A stretch of 64,000 nucleotides of DNA. Origin: Thraustochytrium sp. TN22 (Eukaryota; Sar; Bigyra; Thraustochytrida; Thraustochytriidae). The stretch is taken from positions 1 to 64,000 of the forward strand of contig JABLUY010000089.1 of the NCBI GenBank assembly GCA_013306675.1, read 5' to 3'. The position numbers and the translations under genes were made by a program. Numbering within the stretch: position 1 is the first letter of the stretch; every line of letters starts with the position of its first letter. Below, in pieces: positions 54,532-63,625 of the stretch. Below the pieces are notes generated by a model, which worked only from the letters and a program-made list of their open reading frames with translations, made no database searches and was not told the origin of the DNA.

Positions 54532-57225
54532 TCACGCGGGCTGCTCGAGAATGAGCTCAGCGTGGACGACGCGGCGAACGTGGCGACGGGAGAGAGCGGC
54601 ATTGTTGCGCGTGCGGGAGAGCATGAGGCGGAAGAGAAAAGTAACAAGCTTGGGTGCTGCCGCGAGGCGGACGGCAGGAGCAAGCCTAGGCCGGACGAGG
54701 CGGAGCAGCAGCGAGAGGTTGTGGCGCGCGACGGCCGGCGGGTTGATGGAGCGGTCAAAGAGCAGCGGGCTGGAGCGCACGGAGAGCGTGAGCATGGCGC
54801 TGCGCAGCTGGTCGGCCGGCGAAGCCTCGAGGGCACCATGCGCGACGCCGGCGCGGAGACTGAGCCGCGACTCGTCGAGGGTGACGGAGAGGTCGGTAGC
54901 GTCGATGAGGTAGCCACACCAAGGCACCTTGGGGCGGTCGGCGGAGGATGCGACGGTCTTGGCGGCCTTCACCCGGACACCATAGTCGGGGAAACCGCGC
55001 TCCATCCCGGTGCGGAAGCTACGCAGGCGGTCAGCATCGGCGGAGATGACGATGAAGTCGTCCAGCATGCGGACGCAGAGCGTGGGCGCGTGGCCAGGCG
55101 CGAAGAGCAGCGGGTCGACGCGCTCCCGCTCAAATCTGTCAAAGCAGATGGAGCAGAGCAGCGCGGAGAGCACCGAGCCCTGCGGGATGCCACGCGTCTG
55201 CACGTAAACGTCGCCGGCGAAGGCAGTTCGGTTGCCACGAATGTGCTGGGCAACCTTGCGCGTGACTTCAGAGCGCGAGACGTGCCAGGCCTCGGCGCGG
55301 TCGATGAGCACGCTGCGTGAGGCGCTGGAGCGCGCGCGCTCGAAAATGTCCTGGAAGACGGGCTCCGCGTCGCCGGCGTCCAGGTGTTGCGCGCGCAGCT
55401 CCACCGCGCGGTGCGCAACGCTACGCACGCGCTGCAGCTGGCTGTTGGTGACAAAGACTTGGTTGTAGCCGGAGATGACGTAGTCATTCTGCTGCAGGAC
55501 CTCGGCGACAGCGCGGCAAACCATGTCCTGGTCGAGATTGTCGAAGCACTTCTCCACGTCCATGGTGAGCACGTGCATGGGGGGCCGGTCATGACCCAAG
55601 CGCTCCACGAAGTCTCTGTAGACCGGATAGAACTCATTGACGCCGAGGATTTGTGGCCGCGCCGTGTTGCCTGCGCGATCGGGACTGCGGAAGGCTGCCT
55701 TGAGCACATGCGACACGAAGCTGAGGCGGAAGTTGGCGCCTTTGCAGTTCATGATGGGACGCAGGCCACCGTTGGCCTTGGGCACGAAGCGCATGCGGCT
55801 GGACGGCAAGGCCGCGGCCGCGGCCGCAGAGGACGCGGACGAGGACTGCGAGGATGAGGACGAAGAGCGCGCCACCGTCGTGCCGGGCGCCGGCCCCTCA
55901 CGGCGCAGCATCGCAGCACCCTGCAACGCGCGCATCTCGCGGCGGCAGATGTGGTCCCAGACGGTCTTGCGGTAGTAGAGGACCTGCGTGCCCGTGCCCG
56001 TGCCCTCGGTGCAGTAGAAGCAGGTCTTGGTGAGCGGCACGAGCAGGCCGTTGAAGATCCAGGCCAGCAGCGCGGCAGGCACGCCCACGTGCACGGCCTC
56101 TCGAGCGAGGTCCATGGATGCGTTGCGCGGGAGCCGCGCGAAGCTGTGCACGACTTCGAGCAGGCGACGGCGCACGCGCGGCTCTTTGGTGAGCGGCGCG
56201 CGGCCCACAAGCCGCAACAGCACCGCCTTGAGAAAGGCGGAGACGCGGGCCGGCGGGACTGCGAGCGCCGGCACATCGAGAGGATCCTGCTGTAGCTTTG
56301 CGTCGTCCCATGCTGGCGCCGGGCAGTGCCGGCGTAGGATTGACCCATAAGGGCAGCGCCGGTGGTTACGCAGCACAACGCCGGCCCAGACGCGGCGCGC
56401 TCGCGCCGCGTCATTGCCCAGGCGCTTCTGCAGCTCGCTCGGGAAGATCACACTGGCCAGCCTTCGCGCGGTGATCCCGACCTCATTGAGCGTGTGCGAC
56501 TTGGTCGGTCCCACGCGTCGGTTGAAGTTGTACGCGTAGAACATGCGAGAGCGGTCTAGAAGAAGCTGCTGCGAACGCGGCAACCGAGGCAAGGGCGAGA
56601 GAGCAGCAGCATTGGGCGCTGCCGCACTGGACGTTGCTGCACTGGGCACTGCTGCACTGGGCGCTGCCAAATTGGGCGCTGCCACCGGCGCCGGGGCGCG
56701 TAGCTCGGACCCGGCGGACCAGAGTTGCGCACTGAGGAGGGGCCCGGAGATCTGCACGTGCGTAGGGCTGCCGTCGCGCCAGAGCATGGCGGTCTCCAGC
56801 AGCAGGTGGCGGAAGAAGTCGTCGCCGAGGGCCTCCCGCAGCGCCGCCCAGGTGTCGTTCTTGAAATAGCTGACCACGGCGTTCTCGCAGCGCTGCTGCA
56901 CGCCCTGCGCACCTCGCACGAGCCTGCTGCCGAGCGCCAACACGCTCTTCTTGTGGTATTTGCCGGAGCCCGAGCCGGCTCGCAAGGCGGCCAGCACGCA
57001 TGCGTCCACGAGGGCTCCGTGCGGCCCGTCGGCCTGCGAGCTGCCCCCAGCCCACGGGCGCAGCGCCACCACGCGCACGCGGCCGGCCAGCTCGCGTGGC
57101 CATTCCACGCCCGCGGCCCACGGACATGTGCGCCTCGTGTACTCCTCCAGCGGCTCGCTCGGTGGCGCGCACGTCCACGGAGCGTCCACCTGCTTGCGCA
57201 GCAGGTGGCGCGCGAGCGCGTCCAT
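54532..57225 (-). CDS. TERT: Telomerase reverse transcriptase
   Basis: Predicted 897 residues; the catalytic protein of telomerase, which copies an RNA template onto chromosome ends in the nucleus. All parts are visible. A TEN domain is at about 1-165 (GDDFFRHLLLETAML, then HVQISGPLL), followed by an Ala/Pro linker. The RNA-binding domain includes the CP motif NHRRCPYGSILRRHCP (about 287-302) and T motif CFYCTEGTG...VLYYRKTVW (about 400-420). The reverse-transcriptase motifs follow: 1 (RFVPKANGGLRPIMN, about 480), A (MDVEKCFD, Asp556), B' (GIPQGS, 679-684), C (LDD, Asp722-Asp723), D (FPDYGVRVKAAKT) and E (WCGYLID). A C-terminal thumb extension ends at residue 897. The catalytic Asp triad is intact. 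It is compact and intronless, with start ATG 57225. It is telomerase rather than a retroelement: CP and T motifs are telomerase-specific and no endonuclease or RNase H is present. Confidence 0.96.
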   Translation of the reverse strand: MDALARHLLRKQVDAPWTCAPPSEPLEEYTRRTCPWAAGVEWPRELAGRVRVVALRPWAGGSSQADGPHGALVDACVLAALRAGSGSGKYHKKSVLALGSRLVRGAQGVQQRCENAVVSYFKNDTWAALREALGDDFFRHLLLETAMLWRDGSPTHVQISGPLLSAQLWSAGSELRAPAPVAAPNLAAPSAAVPSAATSSAAAPNAAALSPLPRLPRSQQLLLDRSRMFYAYNFNRRVGPTKSHTLNEVGITARRLASVIFPSELQKRLGNDAARARRVWAGVVLRNHRRCPYGSILRRHCPAPAWDDAKLQQDPLDVPALAVPPARVSAFLKAVLLRLVGRAPLTKEPRVRRRLLEVVHSFARLPRNASMDLAREAVHVGVPAALLAWIFNGLLVPLTKTCFYCTEGTGTGTQVLYYRKTVWDHICRREMRALQGAAMLRREGPAPGTTVARSSSSSSQSSSASSAAAAAALPSSRMRFVPKANGGLRPIMNCKGANFRLSFVSHVLKAAFRSPDRAGNTARPQILGVNEFYPVYRDFVERLGHDRPPMHVLTMDVEKCFDNLDQDMVCRAVAEVLQQNDYVISGYNQVFVTNSQLQRVRSVAHRAVELRAQHLDAGDAEPVFQDIFERARSSASRSVLIDRAEAWHVSRSEVTRKVAQHIRGNRTAFAGDVYVQTRGIPQGSVLSALLCSICFDRFERERVDPLLFAPGHAPTLCVRMLDDFIVISADADRLRSFRTGMERGFPDYGVRVKAAKTVASSADRPKVPWCGYLIDATDLSVTLDESRLSLRAGVAHGALEASPADQLRSAMLTLSVRSSPLLFDRSINPPAVARHNLSLLLRLVRPRLAPAVRLAAAPKLVTFLFRLMLSRTRNNAALSRRHVRRVVHAELILEQPA

Positions 57226-57256
57226 CCGAGTCGCGGCGCGGACTGGGTTTCAAGTT

Positions 57257-57291
<35 letters not shown>

Positions 57292-57433
57292 AAGAGCAAA
57301 GCTCGGATGAGACGTTGTGCGGCGGCGGCAGGCGGCCCGGGCCTGCTGCCTGAGCCGTCATCGAAAAAGCTACGGAAACTGATGAAGCGAATCTGATCTG
57401 AACTGACAGTGAGCTGAGGTATTACAGAGCGAG
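57226..57433. promoter_or_regulatory. Short TERT leader and 3' end of ankyrin gene, with GA/CT repeat
   Basis: Only 208 bases separate the upstream ankyrin gene's stop from the TERT start; both run leftward. A pure GA run (57260-57290) is read as CT repeat on the TERT strand, 35 bases upstream of its ATG. The TERT promoter must be within this gap or inside the ankyrin 3' end. Confidence 0.5.
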
Positions 57434-60400
57434 CTACTCGCCGTCAGCGCTAGCAGTGAGGAAGGCCCACTGGTGGTCATTGCCAAGGACTTCATGCATG
57501 GTGGTGTCCTCAACTTCGACCCGACCCATCCTGAAGTAGTAGCGACGGTTGCCCCAGTACGTGTCGCGCTCAGCGTCGTTCGTGGAGAAGATCATGCCTC
57601 TGTTCCAGAACTCGTCGCCGGTCTCGTCGAGCGCGAGGAGCTTGGGCCCGTAACGCTGCTTCGTGTCTTCCGAGCCGGCGATCTTGTCAACCTTGGCGAA
57701 GACAGCCTTTTGAGCACGGTCGAAGGGCACGAGCTCGCGCTCCACATGACCCTGGAGGAGGCGGTCCTCGCATAAGTCCTCGAGCGGATGCGTCCTGAGG
57801 CTTGGAGTGAAGATGCGGGCCTCGTCCGAGCCGCTCCCATACCCCCAGCGGCGGTAGCGTTCGTCCTGCTTGGCGTAGGTTCCGCCGTCGCTGACGAGCG
57901 GGCGGCGCGGGTCGCCGCGCACCAGAGCGACATCGACCGCGATCTTCTTGCTGAGGTAGACGTCCATGGGCGTGTAACCGTCGTCGGCTTCGCGCCATAG
58001 GGCTTCCGACTGCACGTACTTGATGAGGAGGGCCACCTTGTCCTGGGACTCGCGGTTCAGGGGTTGGTGGCGATCGAGTTCTTCGCGCACCATGGTCTCG
58101 TCGACGAGCTCCTGGGCGAGTACACTATCGAAGAGCTTCTCAAGGAGGGTGACGGGCGCCTCAGCGAAGAGGAGCTGGAATGAGTTGGTGCCCTTCTTGT
58201 CACGGTGCCTGAGCGCGCGCAGCACCTCCTTGCGGCCGCATACCTCGGTCATGATGCCAAAGGCATTGGCGATGGTGTTGGGCTTAAGGCTGCCGCCTGA
58301 GGAGCGCTGTCGAATGAGGGCCTGGAGCGCGTTTTCGCCGGTGCGCGGGCATTTGACATGCGGGTTGGCGCCGAGCTCGAGCAGACGGCGGAAAGCGGCG
58401 AGCGCGCCACGGCGCGCGACCATGATGAGCGGGTAGGTGTACAGGACCTCGGACCCGCCTGGACCGCGCACGTAGTCGGGCCGGTCAGGCGAAGCCTGTT
58501 TGCCCTTGCGGCGCCTGCGCGCCTCGATGATGGCGCAGGGCTCATCGAGCAGCGCCGGGTCTGGCTTGACGAGGTGCTCGACAAAGTCCAGCTGGTCGGC
58601 GCGAAGCGCGGAGTAGATGACGCTGCGGCCGTTGGGCCCGATCTGCACCGGGATATCGGCGCAGGTACGGGCGATGAGCGCGGCCAGCACGGCCTCGGGG
58701 GTATCGGCGCTGTCGACGAGGCGAGGCTCGAGGTAGAGGTGCCAAAGGGAGCCTTCGGAGATCTTCTCCGAGACGGCATCGGTAAAAACACGTACTCTTT
58801 CGACGACAGAGCTCTGTCCCTCGCGCAAAAAGGTGGCGAACTCCTCGACGACCTCGTCGAAGCCGTCCCGCAGCCAGTCAAAGATGACAGTCGACCCAAA
58901 AGCGGCGGCTTCAAGATCCCAGGTTGGAGGGATCTGGTCGTACCCGGAGGAGCGGGCCGAGCGCTTGCCGCCGTTGGCATCGAGGACCGTGGTGAGCCCT
59001 TGGTACCTCTCATTGTTGTCGTCGGCGCCGGCGCCCGCGGCGTTCTTAAAGGCGCGGGACACGTCGGCGTTGCTGGCCAGTGTCTTCCAGGAGATGGAGC
59101 CGCCGCCGGTAAGGCGAATGAGGATGCGGAGGGCCTCAACGTTATCGAGCGCGATCGCCGTGCGAGTGATGGAGGAGTTCTCGCACCACTGCATGGCGAA
59201 CCTGCCGAGTGGGTGCTCCTCGAACTTGATGTGGAGCGCGTAGTCGAGAAGTGCCTCGAGAAGTTCGCTGTCGTGGCGCAAGACGGCCACCTGCAGTAGG
59301 CTCATGGTGTAAGACTCGAGCGCGGGGAAAAGGCCGATGCGCTCGCGGCTCTCCTCGACGGCGCGCAGCGACTCCTTGATGCGCGGTGGCACAACGAAGG
59401 AGACGGAGGCGTCGCTGAGACAGACCGTGCAGTTGATGATGCTCTCCTTGGGGGCGAAGATGGCCATGGGGTGGCCGGTGAGCGCCATGGCGACCTTGTG
59501 GCGCGCGCCGCGCTGGCCCGTGTGCAAGTCATCCTTGTCGAGGTCGTCATCGAGCGCGAGGGCGCGCCCATCATCCTCGTCGTCGTCCTCGTTGCTGTCT
59601 TCATCGTCGTCCTCGCTGTAGTCGTCGTTCTCGAGCAGCTTGACGTTGTCGATACGGCGCTTGGCACGGTCCTTGAGGTGAGCCGGGCCCTCCTCCGGCT
59701 TGAGCGTCTCGGGCTTGACCCAGTCGCGGTCCAGCACCGCGAACGCCTCGCGCACCATCGCCGTGGGTTCCTCGAGGTAGGCGCACATGTAGCCGAGAAG
59801 GCTGTTCTCCTTGGCATCGCGCACGAGCAGCAGGTTGAACGCAAGGTCAGTGCGCGCAAAGGCTGCGCGCAGGGTGGCCACGTCGTTGGCGAAGGCGGCA
59901 CGAAAGGTGGCGAGGACGAAGTCACAGGATTCCGGTGGGACGGCGTTCTTGCTGCGCTTCGCGGACCACCAGTTGTTCTTATCGTAGCGGTCGGTGGGTC
60001 GGCCGATGAGAGTGTCGCCTGCAGAAGCACTCTGCAGGATAAAGGTGCGGAAGAGCGTGGTCTCGAGACGGGCAAGTTGCTCCTGCACGGAGAGCACCCT
60101 GGTCTTGGTGGCGGCCTCGGGGTCCTCTTCGTCCTTGACCTTCTTGGAGCTCGAGGGGGACGAGGAGGCCGCCTGCGCGGCGGCGACGGCGGCGGCCTCG
60201 TTGGACGCACCCTGGCTCGTGAGCGCCGCGACGAGGCGCGGGACGCTCGTGCGGCGCGAGGCGGACGTCATGCCGCGCAGAAAGCCGCGCATGGAGCTGC
60301 GGCGCGTGGGCGAGGAACCGCCGCTGGCATTGACGGGCGCGCCGTCCTTGGCCGCAGCGATGGCTGCATGAAGAATGTCGAGGCGCGCAACGAAGGACTC

Positions 60401-63400
60401 GTTCGCCGCGATGCGGACTTCGTCCGTCGCGTATTGCCCCTGGCGGTTAGACTCGCCCTGGTCTCGGGATTCGGGGCCGCGGTACCTCTCGAGGTTGCGC
60501 GAGCGCGCCTCCTGGTGGATGAGGAAGCCCTCGTAGGTGGAAGCGTCCGGGTATTTGTCCAGGGCAAGCTGGATAGCGGTGTCAAGGTTGGCTACGTTGG
60601 CGGTCAGGGTCAAGTCCTTGACCTTCTTGAGCACCTTCTTGCGAAGAATGAGCATCATGTCAAGCACGGTGCCTTTGGCAACGTCGGTGCCATCGTCGCG
60701 GCGCGCGCCCCAGGTGCGCTCAACCATCTCGTTGTTGGTGAAGTAGCGCCCCGCAAGCACGTACTCTTGGTCCCACAGGTTCTGGTCGGCGCCGACGGAG
60801 AGCACCCACTGCAGGGTGGCGGCGGCGACGTCGACCTGGTTGCGGATCTGCATGAGAAGCTCCGGGCTGACGGGCGCACGGCCGCCGCTATCACTCTCGT
60901 CCTCCTCAATCACGCCCGGGTACGACTCGCCGCGCGCGTTGGCGACGCCCTCCCAGTGCGCCTCGATGTAGTCGCTGGCTGAGGGCGCCTCAAAGCTCCC
61001 CCGCTGTAAAAGCCAGTATGGGTATTCCGCGTCGAGAATAGCAAGCTCGCCGCGTGGGTCGAGCATGTGGGCGGTGCGCAGCAGAAGGCGCTCACAGGCG
61101 ACGGCGAGGCAGTTGGGGATTTGGTTGAGTTGGAGGTTCTCGAGGGCCGAGACACTGCTGGTGTTGTAGTAGTAGTAGTGGTGGCGGATTCCCTGGTTCT
61201 TGCGATTGCTCGCCTGCGCAGTGAGCAGCTTGGTGGCGAGCGTCCGCATGCGCGAGACGATCTGTTCATCGACGCGCATCTTGGGTGAGCGCGCGAAGAG
61301 GAGCTTGGCGCAGTCAAGCTGGCCGGCCTCGACAGCGGCGATGAGCGGCGTGCGGTTCTTGATGTCGAGCATGTCGAGCAGGGACTGCAGGGTGTCCGGT
61401 GCGCGCGACTCGAGGCTGTCCATGATGGCGGTCAGGAGCTCCGCGTGTCCAAAGGCTGCGACGATGTGCAGGACATTGATGAAGTTGCCGAGGATGAGCG
61501 CATTCTCGGCCGCCGCGCCGTTGTCCATGAGGAGCTCGACGATGGGCACGAGGGCGGCGCCGGGCGGAGCGAAGACGATGAGCGGTACCTCGAGGTCGTC
61601 CGAATAGCCCATGGCGAAGAAGCCGGGCGCGGTCGGCGCGAAGGTGGAGCTGCGCGCGTTGGTGACCGGCACCGGGCTGGTGATGGAGGCGCCAAAGTCC
61701 TCGATGAGCACGCGAGCCACCTCGACGTGGCCCATGATGACGGCGATCTCAACGGGCTTGAGCTTGCTCGTAAAGGTCTTGACCTCGAGGGCGTCGAAGA
61801 CGTTGATCTGGCGCGGCGGGACCTCGCCGGCCTCGGCCATGGCGTCGCGCTCGGCCTGCGTCTTGGCGTCGTAGGCGGCGCGCGCCTCCTCGATCCGCCG
61901 GATGGCCGGCAGGATGGAGCGCGCCACTCGCGGGCGATTGTACTCGGCGACGAGGTGCAAGGTGGAGCGACCGTCCGGCAGGCGCAGCGTCGGGTCGACA
62001 GCGTCCATCTCGAGCAGCAGCTCGCAGGCGCCCTCGGAACCGGCCATGATGCCGACGTGCAGCGGGCTGCGGCCCAGGTAGTCGCGGCGGTGCGCGTCCC
62101 AGTCGTCGCCAATACCGTGCAGCAGCTTGACGATGGCGGCCGGGTCGTCGCGATTTACGGCGGCCACGATCGAGTCCGTGCTTTCGTCGAAGTAGGCGCC
62201 GCGGCTCCAGTCCGTGTCGGTGATCGGGTTGAAGCTGCCGATCTGCTGCTGGCCCGGGTCATCTTGCATCCAGGTGAGCGGGCCGCGCACGTAGTTGCGC
62301 AGCTCGGAAGCCGGGACATCGTCCGGGAGCTCCGGGTCGTCGGGCGAGCAATCGCGCAGCACCTCGGCGGCAGTGCCGAAGAAGCACGGGTGCAGGTAGT
62401 AGGTGCGGGACTTGCGGAAGTAGGGCGAGTTGAAAGCGATGTCCTTCTTGCGCATCATCTTAAGGGATTTGCGCGCCGTGAACATCGGGCCCCACGGCAA
62501 GAAGATGGTGGCGTAGTTGGAGTCCGCCGCACCGCCCGAGGCCTTTTCGATGCGCTCCAGCTGCGCGTAGTTGCGGTTCAACTGGTTGCGCCGCGTCACC
62601 ATGCCGCTCTGCGTGTGGTGGCGCGTCTGGTAGGTGAGGCGAGCCTCGGGCGACCGCAGGCGGTCCAGCACGAGCAGGCGCTGCAGGCCGACGAGCGAGT
62701 TCCACGGCTTGTCAAAGACGTTCGGGTCCACGCGCTCCGGCTGCAGGTCTGGCACCAGCACCTCAAAGCCGCGCGCGCCGTACTTGGCCAGGCGCATCTC
62801 GTACGAAGGGCTGCGCCGGCTCATGTCCACCGTGTTGGTGCCCGTCATGAGCGCGTGGTGGCCGCGCGGCGTCGAGTAGACCTGCTTGCCGTCATACAGA
62901 AACGTGCAGCTGTCCACGTCAAAGCCCGCCAGCACCTCGTACGGGCTGCTGTAGATGCGCAGCACCACCTGCACGTGCCGGTACGGGTACTGCGAGACCA
63001 TGGTGACGGCGTGCGCCGACCGGAAGCAGATCACCTCAAAGGGCGTCGCACTGCACACCGCGTCGTAGATGCTCATCAGCTTGCGGTTCGCCGCCTCCGG
63101 CGTCAGGCCGTACAGAAACAGGTCCACGTCGCTCGCGCCGTACGCCACGTCGTGGTAGTACGCGCGCTTCTGCAGCAGCGAGTCCGAGTGCGCCTCCGGC
63201 ACGGGCTGCACGCACGCGCTCACCGCGCCGCCGGCCGCCACCACGTTGTCCCAGTCCAGGAACTGCAGCGAGTTGCACGCGAAGATCTGCAGGAACTGGT
63301 GCCGGAAGTCACCAAGCGTCTCCACCGTCGGCGCCTCGTCCTTCCACATGTGCTCGCGTTCGCTCTCCTTGAGCGCGAACAGCCGCGGCTCCGCCGCGTC

Positions 63401-63625
63401 CTCCTTCGGGAACACCTTGCGATCCTTGAGCCGCGTCGCCCCGCCCTGCGCCTCCTCGTCGAAGATCGGCACCAGGCCCTTGTACGGCGCCAGCGGCGCG
63501 TCGCGCTGCTGCGCGAACACCTTGCGGTCCTCATTCTCCAGCTCCTGCGCCTCCTCCAGCAGCGCGCGACGCTCGCTCGCCGACCGCACCGCCGCGTACC
63601 GCGCCAGGTACGCCTCGCCCTCCAT
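57434..63625 (-). CDS. Giant ankyrin-repeat protein with nucleotidyltransferase-like N-terminal domain
   Basis: Predicted 2063 residues. The N-terminal 330 residues contain GASDVDLFLYGL (Asp166, Asp168), VSQYPYRHVQVVLRIY and FDVDSC (Asp236, Asp238), then RSPSYEMRLAKY and VDPNVF. This block occurs in large ankyrin proteins of fungi and amoebae, and its Gly-x-Ser-Asp-x-Asp core is reminiscent of the polymerase-beta nucleotidyltransferase fold. Whether it is catalytic is unknown. Degenerate ankyrin repeats follow (about 500-800, for example GRSPLHVGIMAGSEGACELL and DGRSTLHLVAEYNRPRVAR). A middle section with a Ser-rich and acidic stretch (about 1100-1390, DDEDSNEDDDEDDG) leads to more ankyrin-like units (about 1640-1830, such as NALQALIRQ). 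No membrane segment or signal peptide is seen. The ATG at 63625 is the first available. Function unknown; scaffold or nucleotide-linked enzyme are both possible. Confidence 0.8.
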   Translation of the reverse strand: MEGEAYLARYAAVRSASERRALLEEAQELENEDRKVFAQQRDAPLAPYKGLVPIFDEEAQGGATRLKDRKVFPKEDAAEPRLFALKESEREHMWKDEAPTVETLGDFRHQFLQIFACNSLQFLDWDNVVAAGGAVSACVQPVPEAHSDSLLQKRAYYHDVAYGASDVDLFLYGLTPEAANRKLMSIYDAVCSATPFEVICFRSAHAVTMVSQYPYRHVQVVLRIYSSPYEVLAGFDVDSCTFLYDGKQVYSTPRGHHALMTGTNTVDMSRRSPSYEMRLAKYGARGFEVLVPDLQPERVDPNVFDKPWNSLVGLQRLLVLDRLRSPEARLTYQTRHHTQSGMVTRRNQLNRNYAQLERIEKASGGAADSNYATIFLPWGPMFTARKSLKMMRKKDIAFNSPYFRKSRTYYLHPCFFGTAAEVLRDCSPDDPELPDDVPASELRNYVRGPLTWMQDDPGQQQIGSFNPITDTDWSRGAYFDESTDSIVAAVNRDDPAAIVKLLHGIGDDWDAHRRDYLGRSPLHVGIMAGSEGACELLLEMDAVDPTLRLPDGRSTLHLVAEYNRPRVARSILPAIRRIEEARAAYDAKTQAERDAMAEAGEVPPRQINVFDALEVKTFTSKLKPVEIAVIMGHVEVARVLIEDFGASITSPVPVTNARSSTFAPTAPGFFAMGYSDDLEVPLIVFAPPGAALVPIVELLMDNGAAAENALILGNFINVLHIVAAFGHAELLTAIMDSLESRAPDTLQSLLDMLDIKNRTPLIAAVEAGQLDCAKLLFARSPKMRVDEQIVSRMRTLATKLLTAQASNRKNQGIRHHYYYYNTSSVSALENLQLNQIPNCLAVACERLLLRTAHMLDPRGELAILDAEYPYWLLQRGSFEAPSASDYIEAHWEGVANARGESYPGVIEEDESDSGGRAPVSPELLMQIRNQVDVAAATLQWVLSVGADQNLWDQEYVLAGRYFTNNEMVERTWGARRDDGTDVAKGTVLDMMLILRKKVLKKVKDLTLTANVANLDTAIQLALDKYPDASTYEGFLIHQEARSRNLERYRGPESRDQGESNRQGQYATDEVRIAANESFVARLDILHAAIAAAKDGAPVNASGGSSPTRRSSMRGFLRGMTSASRRTSVPRLVAALTSQGASNEAAAVAAAQAASSSPSSSKKVKDEEDPEAATKTRVLSVQEQLARLETTLFRTFILQSASAGDTLIGRPTDRYDKNNWWSAKRSKNAVPPESCDFVLATFRAAFANDVATLRAAFARTDLAFNLLLVRDAKENSLLGYMCAYLEEPTAMVREAFAVLDRDWVKPETLKPEEGPAHLKDRAKRRIDNVKLLENDDYSEDDDEDSNEDDDEDDGRALALDDDLDKDDLHTGQRGARHKVAMALTGHPMAIFAPKESIINCTVCLSDASVSFVVPPRIKESLRAVEESRERIGLFPALESYTMSLLQVAVLRHDSELLEALLDYALHIKFEEHPLGRFAMQWCENSSITRTAIALDNVEALRILIRLTGGGSISWKTLASNADVSRAFKNAAGAGADDNNERYQGLTTVLDANGGKRSARSSGYDQIPPTWDLEAAAFGSTVIFDWLRDGFDEVVEEFATFLREGQSSVVERVRVFTDAVSEKISEGSLWHLYLEPRLVDSADTPEAVLAALIARTCADIPVQIGPNGRSVIYSALRADQLDFVEHLVKPDPALLDEPCAIIEARRRRKGKQASPDRPDYVRGPGGSEVLYTYPLIMVARRGALAAFRRLLELGANPHVKCPRTGENALQALIRQRSSGGSLKPNTIANAFGIMTEVCGRKEVLRALRHRDKKGTNSFQLLFAEAPVTLLEKLFDSVLAQELVDETMVREELDRHQPLNRESQDKVALLIKYVQSEALWREADDGYTPMDVYLSKKIAVDVALVRGDPRRPLVSDGGTYAKQDERYRRWGYGSGSDEARIFTPSLRTHPLEDLCEDRLLQGHVERELVPFDRAQKAVFAKVDKIAGSEDTKQRYGPKLLALDETGDEFWNRGMIFSTNDAERDTYWGNRRYYFRMGRVEVEDTTMHEVLGNDHQWAFLTASADGE

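Noticed and set aside
54532-57225. Retrotransposon origin of the reverse transcriptase
   Set aside because: CP and T motifs and TEN-like N-terminus are telomerase features; no endonuclease, integrase, RNase H, gag or terminal repeats nearby.
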